From: Selaginella moellendorffii
Taxonomy: Eukaryota > Streptophyta > Lycopodiopsida > Selaginellales > Selaginellaceae
Direction of reading: 5' to 3'
Length of the DNA stretch: 64,000 bases
Assembly: GCF_000143415.4 (NCBI RefSeq)
Contig: NW_003314302.1
Coordinates: forward strand, 832,085-896,084
The translations under genes were made by a program, and so were the position numbers. Position 1 is the first letter of the stretch. Every line of letters begins with the position of its first letter. Below the pieces are notes generated by a model, which made no database searches, was not told where the DNA came from, and saw only the letters and a list, made by a program, of their open reading frames with translations. This document shows, piece by piece, positions 32,906 through 45,218 of the stretch.

Positions 32906-35900
32906 TTACACCAGTTCCGCGTAAAGCCTCTGGAGGAACCGCTGCTCCATGGCAGCAATGTGCGCCTGCCTTATTGAGGCTGGATTATGCACATTCAGAG
33001 CAGGCTGTTGGAGCAAGCTTATAAGGGTGTTAACGCGTGCTCGGTCACCTGCCTTTGCGTGCATGTGAACGAGCAGCTCCAGTATTGGTATCTAGAAGTA
33101 GAAAAACAACATGTCATTCATCTTGTGACTACATGCGAAGAGAAACATAGAAACATACTCACCTCCCATACACAGTCGAAGTACAATGCAGCGTCCTGAT
33201 CGACAATGAGCGGATTCGCCTGTAAAATCTGGAAGGCAGACTCATAGTCTGGATCAGGAAGACACTGACAAAGAATGGCAGCCTGTAACTGTGCACCAAT
33301 TTCCTTGCACGCAGCAATCATTCTTGTTATCTGATCAAGCATTAGCATCAGAAAAAACTGTATAGCACGCACAACAGGCGGCAAAAATAATGCAAAAATG
33401 TCAGCCAGAAATAGCACTTACCACCCAAGGAGTAAAGAATTCACGGGCCATGGATGCCACCCGATCGCAATAGAAGCTACTCCGAACAGCGCCGGCCTAC
33501 AAAAGCGCACAGTCATCGTTTGGAAGCTCAGCAAACAACTGGAGCACTAGCAACACAAAAAGGAAAAAATTAACATGCCTGCATTCACCACAGCCTTCCA
33601 GGAGACAATCCAGAGCCTTCAGAAGCGAGCAAGCTAATGACAAGAAAAAAGATTCCTGTGATGGAAACCACCATTGGAAAAAAGTACCGTCAAAACTTTT
33701 TTCTCCCAAGCCGCCCTCTCGCTGCTTAAAAGATTTAGAAAAATAAAATATGGATGCATGCACACTGAACTCAAGCACAGCCACCCTACGTAAATGCAGA
33801 GAGAGTAGAATACGCACCTCTAGATAGAATTGTAGAGAGCTCAGGTACGCATGATCCACAAATGCGAGATCCGCAAGACCAAGTAGCCATCGAGAGCCCC
33901 GGGAGTCGTGCCTTGCGCCTTTCGAAAGTTCCAGCAGCCGTTGTAGCAACGAATGAAACATCTCTCCCCAGTCGCCAGATGTCCTGAGAGCTTGACTTTT
34001 GGAGTCCGCAGCAGCGCTAGCCATACGAGCCAAGGCGCCATACCTTGCCAATTCTACCGGCGGTGCTGCGTGCCATCTGTTTATCCAGCCTGCTAGGAGA
34101 TTTTCCACAACCTCCAAAACTCGAACACTGGAGAGTTTGGAGACGACTGGCAGCACCTTCATCCCCGGAAGTAAACACCCATCTTTCGTGCTGAAAGACA
34201 AAGTCATCAACTCCTCGAACTTCCGAAGGATCTCGTCTTCCCGCGCATGCGTTTGGCCAAGGCACATAGGCATCAGAACGCCAAGGATTGCTGCTTCCCT
34301 GAACACTGAGGCAACGTCCTTGTGATCCATAAACTGCCTCCGTTGAGCCCAGCTACAAAGCTCCAGCACTAGAGACCATCGTTCCTCATCAGCAATCCGC
34401 ACCACAATGTACACTACGGCGTCACTGCTGAGATATCCTTCGGCCCTTTCAGGTAAGGCCACTCCAAGACTATCACCGCCACCACCTGTCCTATCTACAA
34501 ACCATAGGAAGAGCTCACTGTCGATTGCCTCGGGATAAATGCGCTTGGCCAGATCATACAGTTGCCTAGCCAGATTGTAATCCTTTCCTCTGTCCAGAGC
34601 ATCGAAGGCCCTTAGCTGCACTGCTTTCGCTATACTTTCAGCTGACATTTCAAATGTTGGCGAAGTAGCGTGCTCGACCGAAGCTAAATTACCACCCTGT
34701 AGAATGTCTAGAAGAATCAACCCACTTTTTACAGCTTCCCCTTTGTCAGGTGGAGAGACCGTTTCCCCTTCTTTGCTGTCTGACATGAATTCCGGGGAGA
34801 CCAACTTTTTCTTGCAAGCCAGCTTCCAGCACCAAGACTCCTCGAGGGTGCAACAAAAGTAGACGGTGAACTGCTGCAATCGTGGTAGCAATTGGAGGTC
34901 TTCATCTCCACCTGAATCCCTGACCTCCGAACTGACGTTGGACACAAGCTGCATCAAGAACTGTACAGCCTCCTTGTTATCCTGGAACTGTTCACTAAAG
35001 CGCTGCAACGAATCGAAAGAAGCTCCTTCAATCACCCTTCGCAGAATGTTGCACGCAGCAACTTTACAACGGACTGATGCAGGCAGTGTGAAGTCTTTTT
35101 CCAGAGAGAGGCAGTATTCCCAAGGCAAGCGATGGGCTAAGACATCATCAGCCAGAACTTTCACCAGACCTTTATCTTCAACAGCATCCTGTCCCAGCTT
35201 CGCTCGGTAACCATTCGAAACCTGTTTCGTATGATCCTGGCCGCTCTCAAAACTAATACCGTTCTGCTTGACTCTATGATCCACCTTCTTATGAGGACTT
35301 TCCTCGTTCACCCCATTGCAATGATCGGAAAGCACGGTTTGATTCTTTCTTTTACTCGAAACCCGGCTCCTTTCGCAAATGAGAACGGCTTCCACTTCGT
35401 CTCGTTCTGTCTGGTGCTGCACTGCTCCTGAACTAGCCACGGCTCTACAAGCAACTATAAACCCATGAAGCCGGTCTTCAGGGACAGGGGACGACTCGTA
35501 ACCATCTGCTAGAGAGGCACACTTGCTAAACAGGTCGTGTGCTTTTTTTATCCTTCCCCGCATGAAGTGTGATTCTGCAACGTCGAACAAGATCTGGCAC
35601 AGACCATCCTCCTGCAGCCCATCCATCACAACCCCGTTTGGCACCGCCTTCCCCACCTTTTTCTTTGTCCTGTCAACCTTATCAACCTTGTCCCCCACGG
35701 AAGCCAGAACATCCTCCAAGAACCTGACCGAGGGGCCCTCCTGTTCCGATTCTCCGCTTACCGGCAACAATCCATCTTGAAAAATCTCTGCAGGCTCACC
35801 TGTGGCTGCATCACGAGCACGAACTGCCGGGCTCGCCATGGAAAGCCTCAAAGCCTCGGGTGCTAGAGCTTTGTGGATCACCCAGCGATGGAAGTTACAC

Positions 35901-36428
35901 TCGTGGAACAGGGACCTATCCTTGTCATACTTTACCGAAGCTCTGAGGAGCAGCGACTGGAGATGCCTCGGAACAAGTACCTCGATGTCCTCAAGGCTAA
36001 ACCGTGCTGCCGATGCGACCCTGACCGCTCTCTCGCAGAGCAACGACGCTGTTTTAGCAGCCCTCGATGGTGCTGGTGCCGCCGCAGCACCGCCCTGAGG
36101 ATCCTACGAAGATAAAAGAGAGAAGAAATCCAGTCAGCTCATAGCAATGCAGCAAATTTTCTAGATATCACAACAAAAATGCGATGCAATGCAGAGAAGA
36201 GCGTACCGGTTCTTTCCTCGACAGCTTGTGATTCGCCACAGCCTGCTCCAAAAACATATTGACAAGCTCGGCATGCCCGGGAGACAAAGCCCTGCCGCTC
36301 GCCAATCCATCCAAATGCTCCTCCAATCTCTGCGGAATCAGCACGAACTCAATCCATAATCCAGCCACGTCCGCCTTCCCGCCGCCGCCGTCTGGAGCCA
36401 CCATCACTCCCTCCAACCCTAATTCCAC
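32906..36428 (-). CDS. INTS8: Integrator complex subunit 8
   Basis: Five exons, 36428-36207, 36103-33818, 33496-33422, 33330-33163 and 33091-32906, all phase 0, total 978 residues (human INTS8 is about 995). N-terminal 'WIEFVLIPQRLEEHL' and C-terminal 'LSSLQFYLEAGAV', 'RMIAACKEIGAQLQAAILCQ', 'DPDYESAFQIL' and 'YFDCVWEVPILELLVHMHAK' follow the INTS8 alpha-solenoid pattern. Integrator is the nuclear RNA polymerase II-associated complex that cleaves snRNA and other transcripts and attenuates transcription; INTS8 helps hold the PP2A phosphatase module. The second intron is 321 nt. The first ATG (36428) is used; 36404 is an alternative eight codons later. A TATA box at 36698-36704 (minus) would give a leader of about 240 nt. 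Confidence 0.92.
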
Positions 36429-36697
36429 GGCCAGGCCACCAGATTACCATTCCTACACCAATCCCGGCCGCATTGTCGACCAAATTCCAGCCGCCGGCGC
36501 CACTGCCTGGCATGAAATCGGTGACCTAGACGCCCGCTCGAGCAGCAGCAGCGCTTCGAGACGACGCCCCGGGAAAGAGAGAGAACAAGATTGGATCATC
36601 GGGACACCATAAACCCTAAGAGGAGGAGCCACAGACACGATACAGGTGCCTCGACGGCTCTGTGAAGAACAGAGCAAAATGCAAAGCCCTGCCCTAG

Positions 36698-36704
36698 TTA
36701 TATA
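36698..36704 (-). promoter_or_regulatory. TATA box upstream of INTS8
   Basis: Reads TATATAA on the minus strand. It is followed on the plus strand by a GC-rich tRNA-like stretch (36710-36775, with a box-B-like 'ggttcgaatct'). Confidence 0.4.
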
Positions 36705-36830
36705 GGGTTAGAGCTGCGGTGCCGCGCGGGTGCCGCCCGCACTGGAGGTGTCGGGTTCGAATCTAGTGCTTGACATATTAAAAGGATACTTAGCATCTCC
36801 CAAGTTTCTTGGAAGCACACATTTAATACC

Positions 36831-36931
36831 GACACGTGTCACATCTTTCTTTATTCGAAAGCCCTAAAACTGCGTAAAAGCGTAACACGTGTCAATCTGT
36901 GACTGTGCCAAGTGTCAAGCCTTGACACGTG
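36831..36931. promoter_or_regulatory. Cluster of three G-box/ABRE elements between INTS8 and patatin genes
   Basis: Three CACGTG palindromes lie at 36833-36838, 36886-36891 and 36926-36931, each extended to (A/G)ACACGTGT(C/T), within 100 bp. G-boxes/ABREs bind plant bZIP and bHLH factors (abscisic acid, light; established). They sit 170-270 bp before the patatin ATG and are more likely to control that gene. Confidence 0.65.
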
Positions 36932-37102
36932 TTCCCTCCAGATCGTTCTCTTTTCAAAGACCACCGGCCCTAGCTCTCTAGCGAGGAGTGATTCTTTTTC
37001 TTGATCGATCAACAAGGCGCTGCGATTCAATCGATTAATCTCACCGAGGTGTGTAATCGCTAGTAGCTAGCGCCTAGTAAAACTTACTCTAGGAATCCCT
37101 TG

Positions 37103-38996
37103 ATGGGGAAAAATTCGAGCTCCACGCAACCGCCTCCACAAATGCTGGGGGAGATGGCCAAAGAAGGCGCTCTCTCCGATCCCGCCGTGGTGGATCTGGA
37201 CGGGACGAAATCCGTCGGCGACGCCCTACAAAATGGTAAGCCTGGTGACCTTGACGACGTTTGGTCGATGATATCGGCAAATGGCCACTCCGAGAAGCCC
37301 GAAAATCGAAAGAAGCTTTGCATTCTTAGCCTGGATGGAGGGGGAATGCGCGGACTGATCGGCTCAAGAATTCTATGTCGACTGGAAGCATTTCTCCAGG
37401 TAAACTTATTTCTTTCTTTTATAGCTAAAACTTTAGTTTTCTCTCGATTGACTTTATAACACTCCGAAGTTTTCTTCTTCCATAGCTATGGACTTTATAA
37501 GTTGAACTTCTCTTGTCTTTGCAGGAGAAAACGATGGCAAGAGTTAGACTCTGTGACTACTTTGATCTTCTCGCTGGAACCAGCACTGGAGCTCTGATAG
37601 CTCTCATGCTCGCGACACCAGACGAGGCTGGCGAGCCACTCTTCACGGCGCAGGAGTGCTGCCGGTTCTACGCCGTGAACGGCCGCCATATCTTCCAGCG
37701 GAGATGGTACGATCCTTTTCATTTCTCCGTGCGGCAGATGTATAGGCCGAAGTACTCTCCTCGGAGATTGGAAAAATTGCTCAAGGACTATCTCGTTCGA
37801 GACGGGAGGGAGCTTACGCTGAGAGACACTCTCAAACCGGTGCTTGTGACGGCGTTCGACATCTCTCAGGCGACTCCTTTCTTTTTTGTGCGCCAGGCAG
37901 CCATGAAGGACGAGAGCAAAAACTTCCGGTAAATCCCCACCTTTGTCTTTTGCCTTTAAACAATTTGTTTGTTCATTTTCATTCCAGGCTTTGGGAAGTC
38001 TGCCGTGCCACGGTTGCAGCACCGACATACTTTCGTCCGGCTCATGTTACTTCAGTGGATGGTAAAGTCTCAGCAACACTAATTGATGGAGCAGTCGTGC
38101 AAAACAATCCGGTACCGGGCACCTCTTAGTTTTGTTGCTCCACTGAATGGCTTCGCTGTTGGCTTTTCAGGCGCTTGTTGCAGTCACTCATGCTTGGAGC
38201 AACAACACGGATTTCCCTGAAGCGACTGGTCTCCAAGACGTGATGGTACTTGTTTAAAGAGAACTTTGCTTTTTCGTACGTAGAGATGGTGTGGTGGCTT
38301 TGTCACCGTGTGCTTCATTAATCGCGGAGGGATCTTTTGCAGGTCTTGTCGCTTGGTGCGGGCCAGCTCGACGAAAGATACGAGCTTGACGCTGCCAAGA
38401 AATGGGGATTAGCAGGATGGATGCGTCCTCTACTCAACATTATGATGGACGGCACCGCAGGTAAGAGAATTATCGCTAGAAACTCTTAGAAACTCGCATC
38501 TCTCATGTGTCTTTGTTAAATCCAGATACTGTGGACTATCAATTGTCATCCGCGTTTGCTGGATACGATTGCTCTGACAATTACTTGCGAATCCAGGCAC
38601 GTTTTTTGCATTTAGTCTACATGGCTTGTTTTCTTATTCTTGTCTTGTTCGTCTTGGCAGCTCTCCGGCCTGCCTAAGAGCATGGCGTACATGGACTGCG
38701 CGAGCCAGAAAAACATCGAAGACTTGACACGCCTCACGGACGAGCTCTTGATGCAAAAGGCCGTGGCACGAAATGCTTTCGGAGAGAAGATTGTCCTGGA
38801 AGAGACGTATGAGCAGCGCTTGTCGTGGTTTGCGGACCAGCTGATAGAGCAGAAGAAGCTCCATTCTACTTCGGCGTCTGGGGATAGAGCGCAGCCCAAG
38901 GGAGGAGACTCGACGCCGGGGCATTTAGGACGCCTCGTCTCGCCGGTCCTAAGTCACTTGCTCCAGCATCAAAGAAGCCAAAGCGGTGATCTTTAG
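37103..38996 (+). CDS. Patatin-like phospholipase (pPLA-type acyl hydrolase)
   Basis: Seven exons: 37103-37399, 37525-37928, 37988-38111, 38171-38245, 38343-38460, 38526-38596 and 38661-38996, giving 474 residues in frame. Catalytic features are intact: oxyanion hole DGGGMRG (78-84), nucleophile Ser119 in GTSTG, and the dyad Asp267 in 'LIDGAVVQNNP'. It should hydrolyse acyl groups of membrane glycerolipids (galactolipids, phospholipids), releasing free fatty acids for oxylipin or stress signalling; cytosolic, no signal peptide. The sixth intron has a GC donor (38597-38598; 'CAG|GCACGT') with a normal AG, supported by phase and by the uninterrupted family match. The nominal TTG three bases before the ATG is not used. 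The G-box cluster upstream suggests hormone- or light-responsive expression. Confidence 0.92.
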
Positions 38997-39500
38997 AATG
39001 GTTTGTTTTTATGCTTTTCTTATCCCCGGAAGCTGAATCTCCAGGTGGACGTGGAAGATTTGACGACCGACGCTGCTCGTTATAGAACACACAGATGTGA
39101 GTTCAAGTTTAAGCTGGATTCTTGCTTCCCGTCTCACTCCACTGCAGTTTACAGATATACAAGAGTTCAGACGAGACTTATTCTTTTCATACACTCAAGC
39201 GAAAGAAATAGTTAACGGGACTTTTCGCCCCGGCTTGAAAGGATTTTGATTTGGTAACTTTTTAAGTTCATACGTTTTTCTCACTCTTTTTGTTGCTGAA
39301 TTGTTGCTGAAGCTCGCCAAAGTGTTGATGTTTAGAATGGTTCGTTTGTGAGAGTTAAATGCGGTGATCTTCCGGTGGATTTCCAAGGATGTGGAAGAAT
39401 AGAACGCAAAGATGTGAGTTTTAAGTTCAAGTTGGATTCTTACTCACTCCATTGCAGCATACAGATTTTCAGCGAGTGTTCGTTCTTGAAACAAACAATT
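38980..39500 (+). repeat. Tandem duplication in the patatin 3' flank
   Basis: 'gcggtgatctt' followed by 'tttagaatggtt.gttt', 'gatgtgagtt..aagtt.aagttggattctt', 'ctcactccactgcag..tacagat' and 'ttgattcggtaacttt' occurs twice (about 38978-39265 and 39330-39530). The first copy overlaps the final patatin codons, so the unit includes the end of the gene and its 3' UTR. Confidence 0.7.
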
Positions 39501-39567
39501 AAATTTTGATTCGGTAACTTTCAAGTTCAGGCAAAGCATTGAAGCTACCGAGTTTTTCTCCGCCTCC

Positions 39568-40479
39568 TCAATATACATCTACATGCCACTGCTTGTTCCT
39601 TTTCCAGCCAGAGAGTTTCTCATGCCAAGAATCCCCGCAAAGCTTCCTGAAAGTCTCTTGAATCCCCTCCATCATCTCCTCCCTCCCGCAAAAGTAAATA
39701 TGTCCTCCACTTTCGAGCAGCTCCAACACCTCCTTGCCTCTCTCCTTGATCCTGTGCTGGACGTAGAACTTCCCTCCACTTCGATCCACCATCTCTCGAC
39801 TCAGCGCAAGATCATACCGAAAGCTACTCGGGAAGTCCCTCGCGATCCTCTCGAACTCGTCGTGATACAAGAGACTCTTAGAGCTGGCGACGCCGAGGAA
39901 CAGCCACGCCAGTCCATCAAACTTGAAAGGCACCTCCTCGACGAACATCCGGCGAAGAAATCCTCGAAACGGCGCCACTCCAGTTCCAGTTCCAACCATG
40001 ATCTGAGCTCCTCGCGGATTTTCCTCGTTGAGCAGTAGCGAGCTTCCAAACGGGCCAACGATGCGAACTTGATCTCCGGGACGAGCGTCGCAGAGGAAGT
40101 TGCTACAAATCCCCGGTATGGTCGAGTTTGGATCGTTTGGATCATAGCTCACGATTCTCTTGACGCACAGGCTCGCGGTTCTCCCGGACAAATCATCGCC
40201 ATACCTTGATGACGCGAGAGAGTACAAGCGATTTGGAGGAGGAGCTCCGGGTCTCTTTGGATTCGTCCCTGGCGGGAGAATTCCGTACGATTGTCCCTCC
40301 CAGAAAGGAATGTTGCCTCCATGGTCGATCACAATGTGGTACGTGTCTCCTCCATTTTCTCCAGTGGTGAGGCGATGGACGGACTCGATCGTAGCGACGT
40401 AGGGCGATTTGCGCGTGTAGAGATTGGTGGGCGCTTTCTTGAGAAGCTCCAAGCTTCGCGGAAGAACAAGCCGCCTCAT
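39568..40479 (-). CDS. Ferredoxin-NADP(+) reductase
   Basis: Intronless, 303 residues. FAD site 'RLYSLASS' (84-91) and 'GICSNFLC' (123-130), NADP site 'GTGTGVAPFRGF' (163-174), 'LAWLFLGVASSKSLLY', 'YFCGREEMMEGI', and the characteristic C-terminal Tyr ('WHVDVY'). It transfers electrons between reduced ferredoxin and NADP. The N-terminus is short ('MRRLVLPRSLELLKK') and weakly basic/amphipathic, so targeting to plastid or elsewhere is uncertain; length matches a mature FNR plus about 15 residues. Plant nuclear FNR genes normally have several introns, so the intronless state suggests a retrocopy. A TTTAAATT element at about 40505-40513 is the nearest TATA-like sequence. Convergent with the patatin gene. 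Confidence 0.92.
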   Translation of the reverse strand: MRRLVLPRSLELLKKAPTNLYTRKSPYVATIESVHRLTTGENGGDTYHIVIDHGGNIPFWEGQSYGILPPGTNPKRPGAPPPNRLYSLASSRYGDDLSGRTASLCVKRIVSYDPNDPNSTIPGICSNFLCDARPGDQVRIVGPFGSSLLLNEENPRGAQIMVGTGTGVAPFRGFLRRMFVEEVPFKFDGLAWLFLGVASSKSLLYHDEFERIARDFPSSFRYDLALSREMVDRSGGKFYVQHRIKERGKEVLELLESGGHIYFCGREEMMEGIQETFRKLCGDSWHEKLSGWKRNKQWHVDVY

Positions 40480-40514
40480 TAGGAACCCTAAGAACAGACT
40501 GCCTCAATTTAAAG

Positions 40515-42307
40515 GCCTTTCACCTTTGTCAGTACCTTTTATCCTTTCTTCATTTAAACTTAATTGATTTTCCTTTTGTCTAGGGTTGATCACCAAGTAG
40601 GATTTGCAGATGGGGAGTTTGTTTGTGATGACGACAATGGAGGCTAACATGGTGAAAGGTTCTCCCAAAGATTCTAGAAGCAAATCTAGCAAGGATAAGG
40701 AACTGCCATCACCAAAGGATCAACCAAAACCGTCGGTGAAATCATGGATGGTTCAATTATAAATTATTATGTAAGGAAAATATCTATCAATATATCTGGA
40801 TGTCATAATACTTCTATAGTTTGCAAGGTTACCATTGGATCTGGATCCGATTGGTAACTTATTTTGCCACACGATGTCAAGCCCCCATTCTTGAAAGCCT
40901 GGATTATGGTGGCATAAGCAAATCCATTACCAAAGAAACTAACTCTCCTAGGAAGAAGAAGCAAAGTTGATATTAATCTGAAGTGAGGAACATCAAATGG
41001 TTTTCTCATGGAAACCTTAATTTCTAATTAAAATATTAATTTATATATTTTAATTCGAAAAATATAAAACTTATAGAAAGTGATAATTTTATTATTAAAA
41101 GATTTAGTGGCATTATCTCAATTCAGTATGTTATAAGTGTGGATTATCAATCATGTTCACAAGAATTGATAGCAAAAATAATTTTCATAAATTTCTTTTC
41201 ACATAACTCTAAGGTTAACCTCTCATTTAGTGCCACGATTAGTATTTTATCAAACCAAATTATAATAAATAGGAATTAAACTGTTTTTAAAAAATTATTT
41301 TATTTTAAAAAAATAATATTTAATTTTTGATAATCATCTATGCCAAATGACATTATAAAGCCTAAAATTCAATTATTATATTTTCATTTTTTACATTTAT
41401 AATAGGATAAAGAAACAATAAGGTTTTTTTAGGCCATAAAATATTGCACTTGGTTTATTCTACCTGAAAAGTCCAAAACTTATTATGAAAAACTTCAGCA
41501 GCTTGTGTATATACTAATGTATAAATAAAATAACATAAAGTTTAATTTAATTTTTCTTTTTTTTTGTAATTTTATTTAAATTTAGCTAAATAAAAGTTAT
41601 TTAAAAATAATAAATATAAATATTAAAAATTAAAAATTATTAAAGAAAGTTATACTTTCCTTAAACCCTAAACAATAATTAATAATAATATTTGAAATAA
41701 TTTATTTGAATTAAGTTTTTGCCATAGATAAAATTTAGATTAAATTTTCTATATTAAAAAAATCAAGACAACAAATTGTTTTATTTCATGTTGTGAGGTC
41801 CAGATATATGGCTATGATGTCATCTACTAATATTAATGGCCATATAGTAATATTAGTATAGTGGAATTTTGATAACTGTTAAATTGGTTTTAATTGTATT
41901 CTCTTTCTATATTCTATAAACTCGTATTAGTGGAGATGAGGATTGCTTGGATTTGGGATTTTAGTTTAGATTTAGCTTTTGCATTGTCTAGATCTCATTA
42001 TCCTTGTAGCTTTTTCAATTTCTTCTTTTTTGCTTTTTCTATTTTTCATTCATCTTCATGAGAAAGCAATAGCCTTTTACTCCTTTGACTCTAGAATAAT
42101 AATTGGTGCAATTGCTCGATGTTATATGGTTGTGGTTGAATAATCAAACTCAATTGATAGTAATATTTACAACATATGGTATAACTTCTTTTGCTTTTAC
42201 TACTAATCCTTGTGTTTGGTCAAAGTTTTTTTGCAGGAATCCTAGAGATTATGTGTATCATTGGTTTGATCACTTTACAGTGATTGTTACCTATCATTCT
42301 TGGGATG
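40515..42307. other. AT-rich intergenic DNA
   Basis: Very AT-rich, with no recognisable gene. A 51-codon plus frame at about 40611-40766 (Lys/Ser/Pro-rich) is too short and unsupported. Confidence 0.5.
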
Positions 42308-43754
42308 GGTAAGCAACTAAATTTTTTACTTTACTTTAGCTATTTAAAGAGTCTCACTCACAACCTCTATAAATCCTATTCCGATCTTGGAGACTTTTTA
42401 GCCTCATCAATGACATTGATGCCGCTTAACCTTTACACTTGTCCAAGTGCTTCATGTATTCGATCTCATAATCAACACTTCAAAAGTATTATTGACATAT
42501 CAACTTGTTATACTAAAGTTATAGTTGTTTACCTTTGTCTCATTGGTAGTCCTAGACCACATATATCATAATCCCATTTCTCAAAGACTAAATTATTCAT
42601 TCATGAGTGGTCATTTTAAAACCACTCCTTAGCATCTTTAGGATGTTAAAGACATAAAGAATAGCCTTCCCTAACATCCCTTTTCGATCCCCACCAAATC
42701 CCTAGCTGTGTTTGCCAACACTGCCACTGGGTTAGGGCTAGAAGGCCCAACCACTACATCTCATTGACCTTTAGGACTTCCTTGCGATATGACTACATCT
42801 TTAGTCACTATATAAGAGGATTGGTCTTTTTTCTTTCCACAATTTGGGACTTTGGGATAACATCTTGAAACACTATATGAGTTTTGTGGGTACTCTCCCC
42901 ACTTTTTGCCTTTGGGTGCTCTAGCCATATGACTAGAGTGAGGTTGAAATAAGCCATGCTATGTATCCAAGTAGGTAGTCCCACCCACATTTGGACTAGG
43001 AGAATTGACCATTTGATCTCTCAGAGGAACTAGAGTCAGTTCTTGAATACTTCACTAAGTTACCCCACTTATCTATTTGTATTCACTCTAACTTTAGACT
43101 CCCTAGTTGTTATATCATCATTCAACATATGGGTATAACTTTCCTGAGTCATACTGGCCTTTCCTAGCCAAATTAATTCCACTAAAGTCCAACCCTCACA
43201 CTCTCCCTACTATACTTTTGGAACCCTTTACAACCCTTTGGGGGACGATCACTTTAAGCTTTCACCCCATAGGTTATATTAATATTCGGACTTAATCTTA
43301 GACTCAGACTCAAACTCGGTCTTGGTCTTGGTCTCTATCTCAGGTTTATTTCAGACTCCATCTTGAACTCCATCTTGGGTCCATCTTGAATTCCATCTTA
43401 GACTTGATCTCAAACTCCATCTCAGGTTCATTTTGGACTCCATTTCGGACTCTATCTGGTCCATCTTAAACTCTATCTCAAGTCTATCTCAAATTCCATC
43501 TTGGACTCCTTCTTGAACTCTTTCATGTGTCATATATTGATCCTCTTATATCCCTTTTCTAGAGACTCACTTATTACTTGCTTTATGCTTGTTCCTCGAT
43601 CATTTCATTTTATTAAGAGTTCTACTCTCACTCTTAACTTTTCAAGTTGGAACTTTTAGTTTAAATGTGTTACTCTCGTTTGGCTTCCACTTTGGCCACT
43701 ACTATGTGACACCCTTTCAACTCCACTTTGGGGCCTAAAGGTTTGTGTCTTATA
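42308..43754 (-). repeat. Solo long LTR of the 'L' family (degenerate)
   Basis: Collinear with the LTR arms of the composite element: its left 900 bp matches 48871-49830 and its right 500 bp (with the 'gactccatctt' minisatellite at 43295-43540) matches 56040-56383. Ends correspond to TGTAAG...CTCACA, here mutated to GGTAAG and CTTATA. Flanks ggatg (42303-42307) and agatg (43755-43759) look like a TSD with one change. Unlike the other copies it contains no complete TRIM LTR. Confidence 0.7.
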
Positions 43755-43991
43755 AGATGATGTTTGGTATTTACATGAGTTTCCCATGTGCCTCCAGAGT
43801 TATACAAGTAGTGAAGGGTCCTTGCACAAATAAGTTAATAACCCCTCTATCTTTCTTTTAGGAGGGGTTCACTCGGTACCAGTTTATCTAGTGTTTACTT
43901 TATAAATTCATTTCTATAACAAAATGTCTTCTATTATTTTCTTTATGTTGGTTGATATAGGTTTAAGTTTATCTTTTATTGCTCAGCTTGT

Positions 43992-44513
43992 TGCCCCAAA
44001 TATTCCAAGACCCTTAACCGATTAAAAAAGGGGGTGCACTCTTGTTCATGGGCCCTTTCCCTCTATATTTGAACCCCATGGATCATTGCTTGAGTCGTTC
44101 TCTTTGGTCGCTTATAATCCACCACGCTTCCCTACAAGTTCACGCCCTCGTAAACGGAAGCTGAGAGCCACAGCTCTCCCAAGAGCCCCGCTCTCTTGAC
44201 ACCCTACCCCTCGGGTTGAGCCCAGCGGGAGCAAATTGGACCAGCCAGATGTCAATCAACATGTGATGTGATTCCCCTAGCTAACCAATAGAGCCAGTCC
44301 CGAGACTCCTCTGATACCAAATGTAAGCTCTTGAATTTAGACTTCCCGAGAGGTCATCCAACCCAGTACTATTCAAACCCAAGGATGCTTAACCTTAAAT
44401 ATCCCAAGACCCTTAACCGATTAGAAAAGGGGGTGCACTCTTGTTCATGGGCCCTTTCCCTCTATATTTGAACCCTATGGATTGTCTTTTGAGTCGTTCT
44501 CTTTAGTTGTTCA
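43992..44513 (-). mobile_element. TRIM-1 element, one LTR truncated
   Basis: Truncated LTR 43992-44116, 205-bp internal 44117-44321, LTR 44322-44513 (192 bp). On the minus strand the LTR ends in CTTACA and is followed by TTTGGTATCAGAGG, close to the tRNA-iMet primer site TGGTATCAGAGC. No coding capacity. It is the most diverged TRIM-1 copy in the window. Confidence 0.75.
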
Positions 44514-45218
44514 TATGGACCTAGTTGTGCGGGTGATCTTAAGCTTGAGCTTCAATCGTTGTGGATGGTGTGAATTAAGCTTTTGATCTCATCCTTGGTA
44601 TAGATTGGTTGCGGCATAATTATGTTAAATATAACTTTGAGGCTTCTCCTCTTTGTCTTATATTCTCTCCTATTTATTCCATTCCTCTCACTTTTATTTC
44701 TCTTTGTTTCTTTATTTTTACTTTTGCTTTTGTTACTTTTATCTCCCTATTACTTCCTCCTATGTTTTTGTCTTGCTCTTCTATTCCCTTTTCAAATCCA
44801 TTAGTCAGTCTTTATGTTGCAATGGTTGACCGGCTCATGAAGGAGTATTAAATTTAATTTGTTATCTAGGGCTAAGATTTTAACACGACATTCTATTCCA
44901 ATTGGGGATGCTCATCTAATTAAGGTTTACATTTGCCATTGGTTGTCAAAGGAGATTAAAATTTTACTTATAAATGTCAAAGAGATGTTGGAAAAAGGTG
45001 TTATCCGAAAGTCGCAAAGTCCTTGAGTATGAACCTCATTTTGTCATGAAGTCTGATGAGAGTATTTGCTTCTACATCAACTATCAACTATTAAACAAAA
45101 TGATTATCCCAGATGTGTATCCTCTTCCTTACATTACTGATTTTCTATATCGTCTAGGGAGAAGTCATTGGCTCACCAAGTTAAATCTTGATTATTGGTA
45201 CTAGCAATTGTTGATAGC
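44514..45218 (+). pseudogene. Old Ty3/gypsy pol remnant: protease end and reverse transcriptase start
   Basis: Protease-type 'FDLILGIDWLRHNYV' (about 44584-44630) is followed by RT-type 'VKEMLEKGVIRKSQS' (about 44970-45025), 'YQLLNKMIIPDVYPLPYITD' (about 45080-45140) and 'RSHWLTKLNL'. AT-rich, with many stops. The RT breaks off at 45218, where family B begins, and resumes near 46741. Confidence 0.8.

Noticed and set aside
40611-40766. 51-codon Lys/Ser/Pro-rich frame
   Set aside because: Too short, in AT-rich DNA, no supporting feature.
43295-43540. 'gactccatctt'-type tandem repeat taken as a CRISPR-like array
   Set aside because: No constant repeat/unique spacer pattern; it is a minisatellite inside the L LTR, also at 54355-54405 and 56060-56160.
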